DNA of 64,000 bases, from NCBI GenBank assembly GCA_002344525.1, contig DDTJ01000073.1, positions 2,181 to 66,180 on the forward strand, read 5' to 3'. Of this stretch, positions 15,862 to 25,189 are shown one piece after another (position 1 is the stretch's first letter; each line of letters opens with the position of its first letter). Source of the DNA: Akkermansiaceae bacterium UBA2367. GTDB taxonomy: Bacteria > Verrucomicrobiota > Verrucomicrobiia > Verrucomicrobiales > DEV007. A model generated the notes under the pieces. The model did not search any database, had not been told where the DNA came from, and worked only from the letters and a program-made list of their open reading frames with translations. A program made the position numbers and the translations under genes.

Positions 15862-18558
15862 ATGCACTTCGCCGCGCCCCAATTCCTCTTCCTGCTGCCG
15901 ATCTGGCTGCTCTTGGGCTGGCGCTTCCGCCGTCTCGAACTGTGGAGGCCGCTCCGCGCCGTAGTGCTGCTGCTCCTGACCCTGCTCCTCTGCGACCCGC
16001 GCGTCTCCCTAAAATCGGGCGGCATCGACCTCTGGGTGCTCCTCGACCGATCCCGCTCCGCCCAAGACCTCGTCGATGCGGGCGAGCTGGAGTGGCGCAC
16101 CCTGCTCGAACGCACCCGTCCCAGCGAACGGCACGGGCTCCACTTCCTCGACTACGCCGGCGAGGTCATCCCCTTGGGCCGAGGCGAAGGCGCGATCTAC
16201 TCCGGCGACCGCGACCAGACCCGCACCGCCCTCGCCCTCCACGAGGCCCTCGCCCGCATGGACCCGAAGCGGCACAACCGCGTCCTCCTCTTCTCCGACG
16301 GCTACAGCACCGAACCCCTCTCCGGAGCTGCCGCAAAGCTGATCGAAGCGGGCGCGCCCCTCGACTACCGCCTCCTCCGCTCGCCCGAATCCGTCGATTA
16401 CCGCGTCGCCGCCGTGGAGATGCCTGAACGGGTCCAGTTCGGCGAACCCTTCATCGTCGAGGCGCGGCTCGCGGGCACAGCGGACGGCACCGTGCCCATC
16501 GAAATCTTCCGTGGGGAAAGCCGCCTTTACGCCGGGGAGATCGCGGTGAAAGGCGGCGTCGGGCGCTTCCGCTTCTCCGACCGCATCGCCGAGCCGGGCG
16601 GACACCGCTACGCCGTCTCCATCGCCCCCGCCAACGACGCCCATCCGGGAAACAACCGACGCGAACGCTGGATCGAGATCACGGGCGGCCCGCGCCTCCT
16701 CCTCGTCACCGCCTACCAGGACGACCCCCTCGCACCGGTCCTGAGGGCGCAGGGCTTCGACGTCGTCGTCGTGGAAAACCCGCTCTCCCTGAACCCCGGA
16801 GCCCTCACCGGAGCCAGAGCGGTGATCCTCAACAACGTCCCCGCCTACGAGCTGCCGGGCGATTTCATCGGGGCGCTGCCCTTTTTCGTCAGCGACCAAG
16901 GCGGCGGACTCCTCATGGTCGGCGGCCATCGCAGCTTCGGATCGGGCGGCTACTACGAGTCGGCCATCGACCCGCTCCTGCCCGTCTCGATGGAGTTGAA
17001 AAGCGAGCACCGCAAGCTCGGCGTGGCCATGGCCATCGTCATGGACCGCTCCGGCTCCATGGGCATGACCACCTCTAGCGGACACACCAAAATGCAGCTC
17101 GCCAACGAAGGCGCGGCCCGGGCCGTCGAGCTTCTCGGCAGCATGGACGCCGTCACCGTCTTCGCCGTAGACAGCCAAGCCCACCAAGTCGCCCCCCTCC
17201 TCAACGTCGGCCAGGGCCGGGGCGAACTCATCAGCCGCATCCGCCGCATCGAATCCATGGGCGGCGGCATCTTCGTCTACACCGGGATGAAGGCGGCTTG
17301 GGACGTGCTCAAGAATGCGCCCCTCGGGCAGCGGCACCTCATCCTCTTCAGCGACGCATCCGACTCCGAGGAGCCCGGCGACTACATTGCCCTGATCGAG
17401 GAGATGCGCGCCGCCGGCACCACCGTCAGCGTCATCGGCCTGGGCGGTCGCGGCGATCCCGACGCCGGGCTGCTCGAGGACATCGCGAAGCGAGGCGGAG
17501 GCCGTGTCTTCTTCACCGAGATCCCCGGCGAACTGCCCAACATCTTCGCGCAGGAGACCGTGACCGTGGCCCGCTCCTCCTTCATCGAGGACGCGACCGG
17601 GGCGAAATCGACAGGCCGCTGGCACGAACTCGCCCGCCGCGAAGCCGAATGGCTCCCCGAAGTCGACGGCTACAACCTCAGCTACCTGCGCGAAGGCGAC
17701 CAAGCCGCCCTGATCTCCGCCGACACCTACGCCGCCCCCCTCGTCGCCTTCGGACGGCGCGGCATCGGACGCACCGCCGCCGTCTCCTTCCCCCTCGGCG
17801 GCGGCTTCTCCGAGCGCACCCGGAACTGGGCGCAATACGGCGACTTCGTCCAGACCCTCGCCCGCTGGCTCATGGGTGACGAAGTGCCGCCCGGACTCGG
17901 TCTGCGGCACCGCCTCGTCGGGTCCGAGTGGACCTTCGACCTCTTCTACGAAGCCGATCCCTGGGAGGCCCGCCTCGCCACCGCCGCGCCGCGCGTCGTC
18001 GTGCAGAGCGGCTACCGCGACGGGAGACGCCGCGAGTTGACTTGGGAACGCCTCGCCCCCGGCCATTACTCCGTCTCCACCTCCCTCGAAGCGGGCGCTC
18101 CCGTCCGCGCCGCCCTCCAGGTCGCGGGTTCCGCCATCCCCCTCGGCCCCGTCGTCGTCGGCTCCGACAGCGAATGGCAGTTCGACGAGGAGCGCGTCGC
18201 CGAACTGCGCGAGACCGCCCGCGCCAGCGGCGGCGGCGAACTCCTCGACCTCGGCAAAGCCTGGCGTCAGCCCCCCGCGCCGAGCGAGGAGCCGATCCGC
18301 ACGCCCCTCCTCGTCGCGATCCTCGCCCTCTTCCTCCTCGACGCCCTCGTCACGCGGACCGGCTGGAAACTGCCGCGTTTCCTCCCCTCCTTTGTCTTCG
18401 CGAAACGCGCCGCCCGCCCGGTTCCGGTGAAAGCGCAAGCTACGCCCGAAACCGCGTCCTCCCCTGCCCCGCCCGCGCCCCCGACACCCGAACCCCCGCC
18501 GCCAGCGGACGGCGATTCCCGGAAAAGCCGCTTCCAACGGGCGAAAAAGCGGCTTTGA
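15862..18558 (+). CDS. VWA-domain membrane protein with glutamine amidotransferase-like domain
   Basis: An 898-residue inner-membrane protein. Two hydrophobic segments occur near the N-terminus (about 6-18 and 33-48) and one near residues 810-832, followed by a Pro/Ala-rich cytoplasmic tail. A short N-terminal VWA-like region precedes a class I glutamine amidotransferase-like fold around 275-375 (GGGLLMVGGHRSFG). The main VWA domain begins near 390 with MIDAS motif DRSGSMG. This arrangement is common in PVC and Bacteroidota genomes; the role is unknown, possibly envelope stress or BatA-like. The start MHFAAPQF opens into the first membrane segment; an upstream extension would translate repeat DNA. 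Confidence 0.82.
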   Translation: MHFAAPQFLFLLPIWLLLGWRFRRLELWRPLRAVVLLLLTLLLCDPRVSLKSGGIDLWVLLDRSRSAQDLVDAGELEWRTLLERTRPSERHGLHFLDYAGEVIPLGRGEGAIYSGDRDQTRTALALHEALARMDPKRHNRVLLFSDGYSTEPLSGAAAKLIEAGAPLDYRLLRSPESVDYRVAAVEMPERVQFGEPFIVEARLAGTADGTVPIEIFRGESRLYAGEIAVKGGVGRFRFSDRIAEPGGHRYAVSIAPANDAHPGNNRRERWIEITGGPRLLLVTAYQDDPLAPVLRAQGFDVVVVENPLSLNPGALTGARAVILNNVPAYELPGDFIGALPFFVSDQGGGLLMVGGHRSFGSGGYYESAIDPLLPVSMELKSEHRKLGVAMAIVMDRSGSMGMTTSSGHTKMQLANEGAARAVELLGSMDAVTVFAVDSQAHQVAPLLNVGQGRGELISRIRRIESMGGGIFVYTGMKAAWDVLKNAPLGQRHLILFSDASDSEEPGDYIALIEEMRAAGTTVSVIGLGGRGDPDAGLLEDIAKRGGGRVFFTEIPGELPNIFAQETVTVARSSFIEDATGAKSTGRWHELARREAEWLPEVDGYNLSYLREGDQAALISADTYAAPLVAFGRRGIGRTAAVSFPLGGGFSERTRNWAQYGDFVQTLARWLMGDEVPPGLGLRHRLVGSEWTFDLFYEADPWEARLATAAPRVVVQSGYRDGRRRELTWERLAPGHYSVSTSLEAGAPVRAALQVAGSAIPLGPVVVGSDSEWQFDEERVAELRETARASGGGELLDLGKAWRQPPAPSEEPIRTPLLVAILALFLLDALVTRTGWKLPRFLPSFVFAKRAARPVPVKAQATPETASSPAPPAPPTPEPPPPADGDSRKSRFQRAKKRL

Positions 18559-18660
18559 TGCCTGTGGCCAACCCTATTGCTTGAACGGAGGACAAATTTC
18601 GCGCTTTTCAACTTGCATGCGGCCCGGATCGGTTTTTGTTCAAAAATACACTGATTTGAA

Positions 18661-19974
18661 ATGTCGCGCCGACCTGTAGGAATCGATCTGTTCGCCGGAG
18701 CCGGGGGGATGAGCCTCGGATTCGAGCAGGCCGGATTCGACGTGAAGGCCGCCGTCGAGATCGATCCCGTGCATTGCTCGGTCCACGCCTTCAACTTCCC
18801 CGAATGCGCAGTCATCCCTGCCTCCGTCTCCCGGATCACCGGAGGCGACCTCGAAACCGCCATCGGCGGAGGTCCTGTCGATGTCGTCTTCGGCGGAGCG
18901 CCCTGCCAAGGCTTCTCGCTCATCGGAAAACGCATCCTCGACGACCCGAGGAACGCGCTGGTCAGGGATTTCGTCCGCATCGTCGCCGAAGTCGATGCGA
19001 GCTGGTTCGTCTTCGAGAACGTGAAAGGCCTCACCCTCGGCCACCATCGCAAGTTCCTCGACGAACTGCACGAGGAATTCGACCGGGCGGGCTACCGTGT
19101 CCAGAATCCTTGGCACGTCCTGAACGCGGCGGACTACGGCGTACCGCAGAACCGGGAGCGCCTGATCCTCCTCGGGGCGAAGAAGGGCCTTCCCCTGCCA
19201 CGATATCCCGAGCCAACTCATTCGCGGTCCAGCGCAGAATTGATGGGATACCGCGCCACCACCTGCCGCGAGGCCCTCGGCGACCTCCCCGACGCCGACG
19301 CCTTCGCGAGCTTGGAGAGCGGCGACTCCGTCGCGACGCGGGCTTGGGGCGAACCCAGCGCCTACGCCACGGAAATGCGATGCCTCGACGAGGCCTCGTG
19401 GCATTTTGGATACCGCCGCCTCTGGGATCCGGGGATTCTCACCTCAAGCATGCGCACCCATCACACGGACATCTCGAAACGGCGCTTCCTTGAAACCGCA
19501 CCGGGCAGCGTCGAGCCGATCTCCCGCTTCTTCCGTCTGCCGCCGGACGGCCTCTCCAACACCCTCCGGGCGGGAACGGACGGAGCGCGCGGAGCCTTCA
19601 CCAGCCCCCGCCCGATCCACTATCGCCACGCCCGCTGCATCACCGTGCGGGAGATGGCCCGCCTCCACGGCTTCCCCGACTGGTTCCGTCTGCACGTCAC
19701 CAAATGGCACGGTGCCCGGCAGGTGGGCAACGCGGTCCCCCCGCCGCTGGCCCGAGCGGTCGCCACCGCCCTGATGGAGGCCATGGGGTTCCGACCAACG
19801 CGCCCGCGACGCCGGCTCGGACTCGGGGACCCCGCCCTGCTCGCCTTCGACCTCTCCCAAGCCTCGGAGTATTGGGAAGTCGAGAAGCCGAATTCAAAGC
19901 GCGACCGCAAGAGCGGCGCACGCAAACGCAAGCAGGAGGAGATCGAGGCAACCCGGCTGTCCGCCGGATTCTGA
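18661..19974 (+). CDS. DNA (cytosine-5) methyltransferase, probable type II modification enzyme
   Basis: A 437-residue C5-cytosine methyltransferase transferring methyl from SAM to cytosine in DNA. All main motifs are in order: I, DLFAGAGGMSLGF at about 9-21; IV, GGAPCQGFS near 79-87 with catalytic Cys; VI, FENVKGL near 119; VIII, GVPQNRERLILLG near 159; IX, VREMARLHGFPDWF near 329; X, QVGNAVPPPLARA near 357. A target-recognition region lies between VIII and IX, and the C-terminal tail is basic. It is followed after six bases by a putative restriction endonuclease, so it is most likely the protective half of a type II system. Confidence 0.95.
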   Translation: MSRRPVGIDLFAGAGGMSLGFEQAGFDVKAAVEIDPVHCSVHAFNFPECAVIPASVSRITGGDLETAIGGGPVDVVFGGAPCQGFSLIGKRILDDPRNALVRDFVRIVAEVDASWFVFENVKGLTLGHHRKFLDELHEEFDRAGYRVQNPWHVLNAADYGVPQNRERLILLGAKKGLPLPRYPEPTHSRSSAELMGYRATTCREALGDLPDADAFASLESGDSVATRAWGEPSAYATEMRCLDEASWHFGYRRLWDPGILTSSMRTHHTDISKRRFLETAPGSVEPISRFFRLPPDGLSNTLRAGTDGARGAFTSPRPIHYRHARCITVREMARLHGFPDWFRLHVTKWHGARQVGNAVPPPLARAVATALMEAMGFRPTRPRRRLGLGDPALLAFDLSQASEYWEVEKPNSKRDRKSGARKRKQEEIEATRLSAGF

Positions 19975-19980
19975 ACCCCC

Positions 19981-20775
19981 ATGCAAGTTCCCAAAGAAAA
20001 CCGCTACCAAGCCCTCTTGGAGAAAATCTTCTTCGACCGCTTTTCGCAAGGCGACGAAGAAGTCGTCTTCGCCCGCGAGGACATCGAGGCGGCGGCGGAA
20101 ACCCTCGGCATCCGGCTGCCCAAGAACCTCGGGGACGTGATCTATTCGGTGCGCTACCGGACCGCCTTGCCCGAGTCCATCCTCAAAGAGCAGAGCGGAG
20201 GCAGGGAATGGGGCATCGAGGGCGTCGGACGGGCGCGATACGCCTTCCGCCTCCGCAAGGTCAACCGGATCGTCCCGAATCCCGCCCTGCTGGCGATCAA
20301 GATTCCCGACGCGACTCCCCAGGTGATCGCCGCCAACGCCCTCTCGGACGAGCAGGCGCTTCTGGCGAAAGTGCGCTACAACCGCCTCATCGACCTTTTC
20401 CTCGGACTGACCTGCTACTCGCTCCAGAACCACCTCCGCACCACGGTGAAATCGATCGGGCAGATCGAGATAGACGAGCTGTATGTGGGACTCAACCGGA
20501 AGGGCGCTCAGTTCATCATCCCCGTGCAGGCCAAAGGCGGGAGCGACCGCCTCGGCATCGTCCAGACCGCGCAGGACATCCAATGCTGCGCCGAGAAGTT
20601 CCCCGATCTCGTCTGCCGCGCGATCTCGACGCAGTTCATCTCGGACGACCTCATCGCCCTGTTCGAACTCGCCATCGACGGAGACGACTTGAAAGTGGTC
20701 GAAGAGCGGCACTACCTCCTCGTGTCGGCCAACGCAATCAGCGGGGAGGAGCTACGGCGCTACGCGAACAGTTGA
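19981..20775 (+). CDS. Probable type II restriction endonuclease (PD-(D/E)XK fold)
   Basis: A 264-residue protein directly downstream of the cytosine methyltransferase. The centre contains a PD-(D/E)XK-like core: acidic residues in IEIDELYVG near 161-169, and a strand with PVQAKGG near 181-187, in which Gln-x-Lys takes the place of the usual Glu-x-Lys. A preceding domain (about 30-100) with LPKNLGDVIYSVRYR and a WGIEG-type segment may bind DNA. I cannot assign a recognition site or a named subfamily. The assignment as endonuclease combines the visible core motif and the gene pairing; nuclease activity is inferred. Confidence 0.72.
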   Translation: MQVPKENRYQALLEKIFFDRFSQGDEEVVFAREDIEAAAETLGIRLPKNLGDVIYSVRYRTALPESILKEQSGGREWGIEGVGRARYAFRLRKVNRIVPNPALLAIKIPDATPQVIAANALSDEQALLAKVRYNRLIDLFLGLTCYSLQNHLRTTVKSIGQIEIDELYVGLNRKGAQFIIPVQAKGGSDRLGIVQTAQDIQCCAEKFPDLVCRAISTQFISDDLIALFELAIDGDDLKVVEERHYLLVSANAISGEELRRYANS

Positions 20776-20941
20776 CCTGCGTTTCCCGCCAAGTCTTGCG
20801 ACCGCAGCCCGAAGCCGATTCGGCTTGTCTCTACAATCCTCCGCAAACCGAGTCCCACGCGGGATCCTTTCCGTGAAATCCCATAAATAACCTTGTCGTT
20901 TCGACAGGGCGCCCGCTACAATCCCCTCCGAAACTCCTGCC

Positions 20942-21925
20942 ATGAACAAACCCATCCTCCTCGCCGCCACGGCCACCCTCGCCACCGCCTGCCTCCTCGT
21001 CGCGCAGAACCCTGCCCCCGAGAAACCCAAGACTTGGGAGGAGAAGGCCGCCGAACGCTTCGGAGCGAACCCCACCGACGAGCACAAGGCCCAGATCGAG
21101 GCGAACCTGCCCGCGGCCACGGCTCAGCCGAAGTCGCCGCGCAAGATCCTCGTCTTCTACCGCTGCGAAGGCTTCATCCACACCTCCATCCCCTTCGCCA
21201 ACCACGCCCTCGGGAAGATCGCGGAGACCACCGGCGCTTACGCTGCCGACTTCTCCGACCAATACGCCGTTTTCACGAAGGAGAATCTCGCCCAATACGG
21301 CGTCATCGTCTTCAACAACACCACCGCCCTCGACCCCGACGAAGCGCAGCGCGCCGCCATCCTCGACTTCATCCACGGGGGCAAAGGCATCGTCGGCCTC
21401 CACGCCGCCGCCGACAATTTCAACAAGTGGGAGGAGGGCGTCGCCCTCATCGGCGGCATCTTCAACGGCCACCCCTGGAACGCCGGAGGCACCTGGGCCT
21501 TCAAGGTCGAGGATCCCGGCCACCCGCTCAACGCCGCCTTCGGGGGCAAGGGCTTCTGGCATAAGGACGAGATTTACTGGTACAAGCCCGAGAGCTTCCA
21601 AGGCCGCGAGAAACTGCGCGTCCTCCTCAGCCTCGATTTCTCCAAGGCCGAGACCCGCAAGCCCATCGAGAACGAGAAGGAGTCTCCCAAGCTCCTCGGC
21701 AAAGCCCCCGCCGACGTGGACGTGCCCGTCTCCTGGTGCCGCGAGGTCGGGCAGGGCCGCCTCTTCTTCACCAACCTCGGCCACAACGACCTCACCTTCG
21801 CGAACCGCGCCGCCCTCCAGCACATGCTCGATGGCATCCAATATGCTCTCACGGATCTCGACGCCGACGCCACGCCCTCCGGCAGCGTGAAAGTGGAGGT
21901 CGCGACCGCGCCGGAACAGCCCTGA
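20942..21925 (+). CDS. Secreted ThuA-domain protein
   Basis: A 327-residue protein with an N-terminal signal peptide of about 22 residues followed by a linker and a ThuA domain (about 60-310), a glutamine amidotransferase-like fold linked to sugar utilisation. Visible family blocks include RKILVFYRCEGFIHTS, VIVFNNTT, GGKGIVGLHAAADNF, IGGIFNGHPW and FTNLGHNDL near the C-terminus. ThuA proteins are greatly expanded in PVC genomes and often occur with trehalose or other carbohydrate genes; no substrate can be named here. The start is taken at MNKPILL, which opens the signal peptide. Confidence 0.88.
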   Translation: MNKPILLAATATLATACLLVAQNPAPEKPKTWEEKAAERFGANPTDEHKAQIEANLPAATAQPKSPRKILVFYRCEGFIHTSIPFANHALGKIAETTGAYAADFSDQYAVFTKENLAQYGVIVFNNTTALDPDEAQRAAILDFIHGGKGIVGLHAAADNFNKWEEGVALIGGIFNGHPWNAGGTWAFKVEDPGHPLNAAFGGKGFWHKDEIYWYKPESFQGREKLRVLLSLDFSKAETRKPIENEKESPKLLGKAPADVDVPVSWCREVGQGRLFFTNLGHNDLTFANRAALQHMLDGIQYALTDLDADATPSGSVKVEVATAPEQP

Positions 21926-21987
21926 CTGGACCCTGTCGAACTGTCGACGCAACCCTCTTTGATCACCGAAGTCCCCGCGCCAAGGAA

Positions 21988-22449
21988 ATGAATCGAGCCT
22001 TTTCCCACATTCCCGTTGGAATGCTGGGCTTTTCGTTCCTCCTCCAAGGCTGCGCGGACCGGGAACCGTCCAGCCAGCCTCAGGAGGAAGCAACGGCTGA
22101 ATCGATCCGTACCGGGCAGGAAATCACCGAAGCGGCGGCATCCGCCGTCAATCGTGAGCTTCGATGGAATCACCACACCACTGGGAGAGGTGAATTGGTT
22201 CGTCTCTTCCGGCCCTCTTTTCCACCGGATGAACGACGTGATTTCGTCACCGAAGGCGAGGGTAGACGCCTTCATATTGCCGTCGTGCGATACGGCCCGT
22301 CTTTCAAAGCGTTCGCCATCGACAGGAAAAATGGATCGGTCGATTCGGATTTTTCCGGAGATTCGTTTGAGGAATGCCTCGCAATGGTAAGAAAGCGGTT
22401 CGAATTCACAGGGGAGTTCAAGAGATCTGAGGATTGCGCATGGCCATGA
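21988..22449 (+). CDS. Hypothetical lipoprotein
   Basis: A 153-residue protein with a probable lipoprotein signal: MNRAFSH, a hydrophobic core, and LLQGC placing the lipidated Cys near residue 22. The mature part has no recognised domain; it contains mixed charged segments and ends with a short Cys-containing tail. The start is the first ATG that gives a signal peptide; upstream sequence in this frame is the antisense-like shadow of the ThuA gene. Function unknown. Confidence 0.6.
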   Translation: MNRAFSHIPVGMLGFSFLLQGCADREPSSQPQEEATAESIRTGQEITEAAASAVNRELRWNHHTTGRGELVRLFRPSFPPDERRDFVTEGEGRRLHIAVVRYGPSFKAFAIDRKNGSVDSDFSGDSFEECLAMVRKRFEFTGEFKRSEDCAWP

Positions 22450-22502
22450 CCATTTCCAATCCGATCGCCTGAACTCCGATCCCATTTCATCGTATCCTGA
22501 CA

Positions 22503-23273
22503 ATGCTCCAAGACTACCTCCGATTCGCCGAGAACACCGCCCGCGAGGCCGGGGCTTTGACCTTGGAGTATTTCCTCACCGACGCGGCGCGGCCCGAGTT
22601 CAAGGCCGACGACACGCCCGTGACTGTGGCCGACCGGCGGGCCGAGGAGCTGATCCGCCGCCACATCGAGGAAACCTTTCCCGACCACGAGATCGTGGGC
22701 GAGGAGTTCGGCGCGTCGTCGGGCGGGTCGGAGTTCCGCTGGATCATCGACCCGATCGACGGAACGAAGTCCTTCACCCACGGCGTGCCGCTCTACGGCG
22801 TTCTCCTCGCCTTGGAGATCGAGGGGAAAGTCGAGGTCGGCTGCGCCCACTTCCCCGCCCTGAACGAAACGATCTCCGCCGCGACCGGGCACGGGGCTTG
22901 GTGGAACGGCAAGCCCGCCCGCGTCTCGGAGGTCTCCGACCTGAGCCGCGCGGTCTGCGCCCACATCGACACGGCTTATTTCGGGAAGAACGGCAAGGGC
23001 GAGCCGTGGAAGCGTTTGCAACAAGCGGTCTACTACAACGCCGGCTGGTGCGACGCCTACGGCTACCTCCTCGTCGCGACGGGACGGGCCGAGATCATGG
23101 TCGACCCGGTCATGGCGGTGTGGGATTGCGGGCCCTTCCCGCCGATCTTGCGGGAAGCGGGAGGATATTTCGGGGACTGGTCCGGCAACGAGGGCCGCAT
23201 CGACGGCGGCGAAGCCCTCGCGACGAACGCGGCGCTGCGGGATCAAGTGGTGGGCTTGTTGAAGGGAGCCTGA
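22503..23273 (+). CDS. hisN: Inositol monophosphatase-family phosphatase, probable histidinol-phosphatase (HisN)
   Basis: Mg2+-dependent phosphatase of the IMPase fold. The 256-residue sequence has the metal-binding motifs GEE at 66-68, DPIDGTKSF at 83-91 and VWDCGPFP near 207. Overall pattern and length agree with the HisN branch, which removes phosphate from histidinol phosphate in histidine synthesis, rather than with inositol-specific enzymes. No other his genes are nearby, so the exact substrate is inferred from similarity alone. Confidence 0.85.
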   Translation: MLQDYLRFAENTAREAGALTLEYFLTDAARPEFKADDTPVTVADRRAEELIRRHIEETFPDHEIVGEEFGASSGGSEFRWIIDPIDGTKSFTHGVPLYGVLLALEIEGKVEVGCAHFPALNETISAATGHGAWWNGKPARVSEVSDLSRAVCAHIDTAYFGKNGKGEPWKRLQQAVYYNAGWCDAYGYLLVATGRAEIMVDPVMAVWDCGPFPPILREAGGYFGDWSGNEGRIDGGEALATNAALRDQVVGLLKGA

Positions 23274-23287
23274 AAAGCGTTGGCGAC

Positions 23288-24169
23288 ATGGACACGAACG
23301 CACGCAAAGGGACGGCAACCCCGCTTCGCGCCTCTTTCCACCTCTCCCTGCTCCTCGCCATCTTCCCTGCCGTCGCAGCCGAGCCTCCTGAAAACTTCCG
23401 CCGAGAGAATCTCGTCGCTTGGTGCGTCGCCCCTTTCGACGCGAAAAAGCGCACCCCGCACGATCGGGCCGCGATGCTGTCCCGCCTCGGCCTGAAGCGT
23501 GTCGCCTACGACTGGCGCGAGGAGCATGTGCCCGAGTTCGAGATCGAGTTCCTCGCCTACCGCGAGCACGGCATCGAGCTCTTCGCCTTCTGGAAGAACC
23601 ATCCCGAGGCCAAGGCGATCTTCGAACAGCTCGATCTGAAACCCCAAATCTGGGTGCCCCTGCAAACCGGGAAAGGACTCTCGAACCAGGAGAAGGTCGC
23701 CAACGCGGTCGAGTCCCTCGTTCCCCTCGCCCGCGAGACGGCGGAGCGGGGCTTCGCCCTCGGGCTCTACAACCAGGGCGGCTGGGGCGGACTGCCCGAC
23801 AATCTCGCGGCGGTGAGCGCGGGGCTGCGCGAGAGGGGGTTCGAGCAGGTCGGCATCGCCTACACCTTCCACAACGCCCATCCCCGCATCGGCACTTTCG
23901 CCGACGATCTGAGGAAGATGCGGCCCCATCTCCTCTGCGTCTCCCTCAACGGCATGGCCGACCCGGCGAAGAGCGACATTTCGAAAAGCGAGAATCGCAT
24001 CAAGCCTCTTGGCACCGGCGAGCACGAGGCGGCGATGATCGCCGAGCTCATCGAGCAAGGCTACGACGGACCCGTCGCCATCCTCGGCCATGTCGCGACC
24101 CGCGATGCCGAGGAGGTGCTGCGGGAGAATATCGAGGGGCTGGAGAGGATTGTTGGGGGTCTTCCTTGA
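23288..24169 (+). CDS. Secreted TIM-barrel protein (sugar phosphate isomerase/epimerase-like)
   Basis: A 293-residue protein with an N-terminal signal region of about 32 residues ending at VAAEPP, followed by an AP-endonuclease-2/xylose isomerase-type TIM barrel. Supporting segments are the opening strand ENLVAWCVAPFD, LGLKRVAYDWR, IGIAYTFHNAH and the closing GYDGPVAILGHV. Secreted members of this family are frequent in Verrucomicrobia and Planctomycetes; their substrates are mostly unknown. The start MDTNARKG is the one that yields a signal peptide. Confidence 0.72.
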   Translation: MDTNARKGTATPLRASFHLSLLLAIFPAVAAEPPENFRRENLVAWCVAPFDAKKRTPHDRAAMLSRLGLKRVAYDWREEHVPEFEIEFLAYREHGIELFAFWKNHPEAKAIFEQLDLKPQIWVPLQTGKGLSNQEKVANAVESLVPLARETAERGFALGLYNQGGWGGLPDNLAAVSAGLRERGFEQVGIAYTFHNAHPRIGTFADDLRKMRPHLLCVSLNGMADPAKSDISKSENRIKPLGTGEHEAAMIAELIEQGYDGPVAILGHVATRDAEEVLRENIEGLERIVGGLP

Positions 24170-24186
24170 TTCCACTCCTTACTCCT

Positions 24187-24263
24187 TACTCCTTACTCTT
24201 ACCTCTTACTCCTCGTCGTTGGCCAACCGTTCTTCGGGGAGTAAGAGGTAAGAGTAAGGAGTA
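24187..24263. repeat. Inverted repeat with 26-nt arms of GAGTAA/TTACTC units
   Basis: Arms 24187-24212 and 24238-24263 are perfect reverse complements separated by 25 nt. They are composed of the words TTACTC and CTTACC and their complements, with further partial copies outside the left arm (from about 24174). The element lies between converging genes, and the PfkB reading frame passes through it to stop at 24206. A second member with the same words is at 58482-58588. Confidence 0.9.
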
Positions 24264-25189
24264 GGAGATAAAGTCGAAAGAAACCCCTCAACCTCCCCGA
24301 GCGTCGGGAGGAATCCCCTGCCCCCCAACCCGGTCGCCGCCATCGCCGCGGCGGCCGAGGCACGACGGGCGCAGACCGACAACGGCTCCCCCCGGACGAC
24401 CTCCGCGAGAAAAGCCCCGTGGAACACATCGCCGCATCCCGTGGTATCGACGACGCGAGGAACGGCGAAGGCGGGTTGATGGAAGCTCGTCCCATCGCTC
24501 ACGAGGAACCAACTGCCGCGCTCTCCATCGGTGATGCCCGCCAGTTTCACCCCCCGTCGCGCGAGACGCCGTAGTTGCTCCTCGCGCTCCCCCGCCCCGA
24601 CGGCGCGGTCCGCGAAGTCGGCGGCGACGATGAGCAGATCAACGAGGGGGAGCAGCTCCTCGAACTTCGGATCATAGCGATGCGCCCCGCCGTCGAAGGA
24701 GACGAGCCCGCCCGCCTCCCGAACGATCCGCGCCGCCGCGAGGCAGGCGGGCCAGTGGCGTCCGTTGAGGTGGAGGACGCGGCAGCGCCGCAGGAGATCG
24801 AGCGGCAACTCCTCCTCGGCGAGCGGGGTGGCATCGCCTTCGTCGTAGATCAGGTGGCGCTCCCCGTCGGACCTCCGCACCAGCACGGTGCCCAGCGTGC
24901 TGCGGCGACCCGCCTCGTGGAGGAGGTGGCCGACGAACACACCGAAGCGCTCGTAGTCCGCGCGGAGAAGGTGCCCCCGCCAGTCGTCGCCGACGCGGTC
25001 GAGGAGCGCGGTTTCCGCCCCAAGCCGGGCGGCGGCGCAGAGGGCCGTGGGCACCGGACCGCCGCCCATCGTCGCGGACTCAAGGACGCGGGTGACGCCG
25101 CCCTGCGCGGGAAAGGAATCCACGACTTGGACGCAATCGAGCACGGACATGCCGAACCCGACGATCCCTGGCGCCGGCTCCCGGGGCAT
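24206..25189 (-). CDS. PfkB-family carbohydrate kinase
   Basis: A 327-residue ribokinase-fold kinase that phosphorylates a sugar or nucleoside with ATP. The N-terminal signature GFGMSVLD and GGGPVPTALCAAARLG substrate-side region are present. The C-terminal PfkB motif DTTGCGDVFHGAF near residue 246 contains the catalytic Asp; Cys replaces the usual Ala of DTxGAGD. The substrate cannot be named. Its start overlaps the stop of the upstream hydrolase by one base (TGATG). About the last 20 residues are translated from an inverted-repeat element and are unlikely to belong to the fold. Confidence 0.85.
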   Translation of the reverse strand: MPREPAPGIVGFGMSVLDCVQVVDSFPAQGGVTRVLESATMGGGPVPTALCAAARLGAETALLDRVGDDWRGHLLRADYERFGVFVGHLLHEAGRRSTLGTVLVRRSDGERHLIYDEGDATPLAEEELPLDLLRRCRVLHLNGRHWPACLAAARIVREAGGLVSFDGGAHRYDPKFEELLPLVDLLIVAADFADRAVGAGEREEQLRRLARRGVKLAGITDGERGSWFLVSDGTSFHQPAFAVPRVVDTTGCGDVFHGAFLAEVVRGEPLSVCARRASAAAAMAATGLGGRGFLPTLGEVEGFLSTLSPTPYSYLLLPEERLANDEE

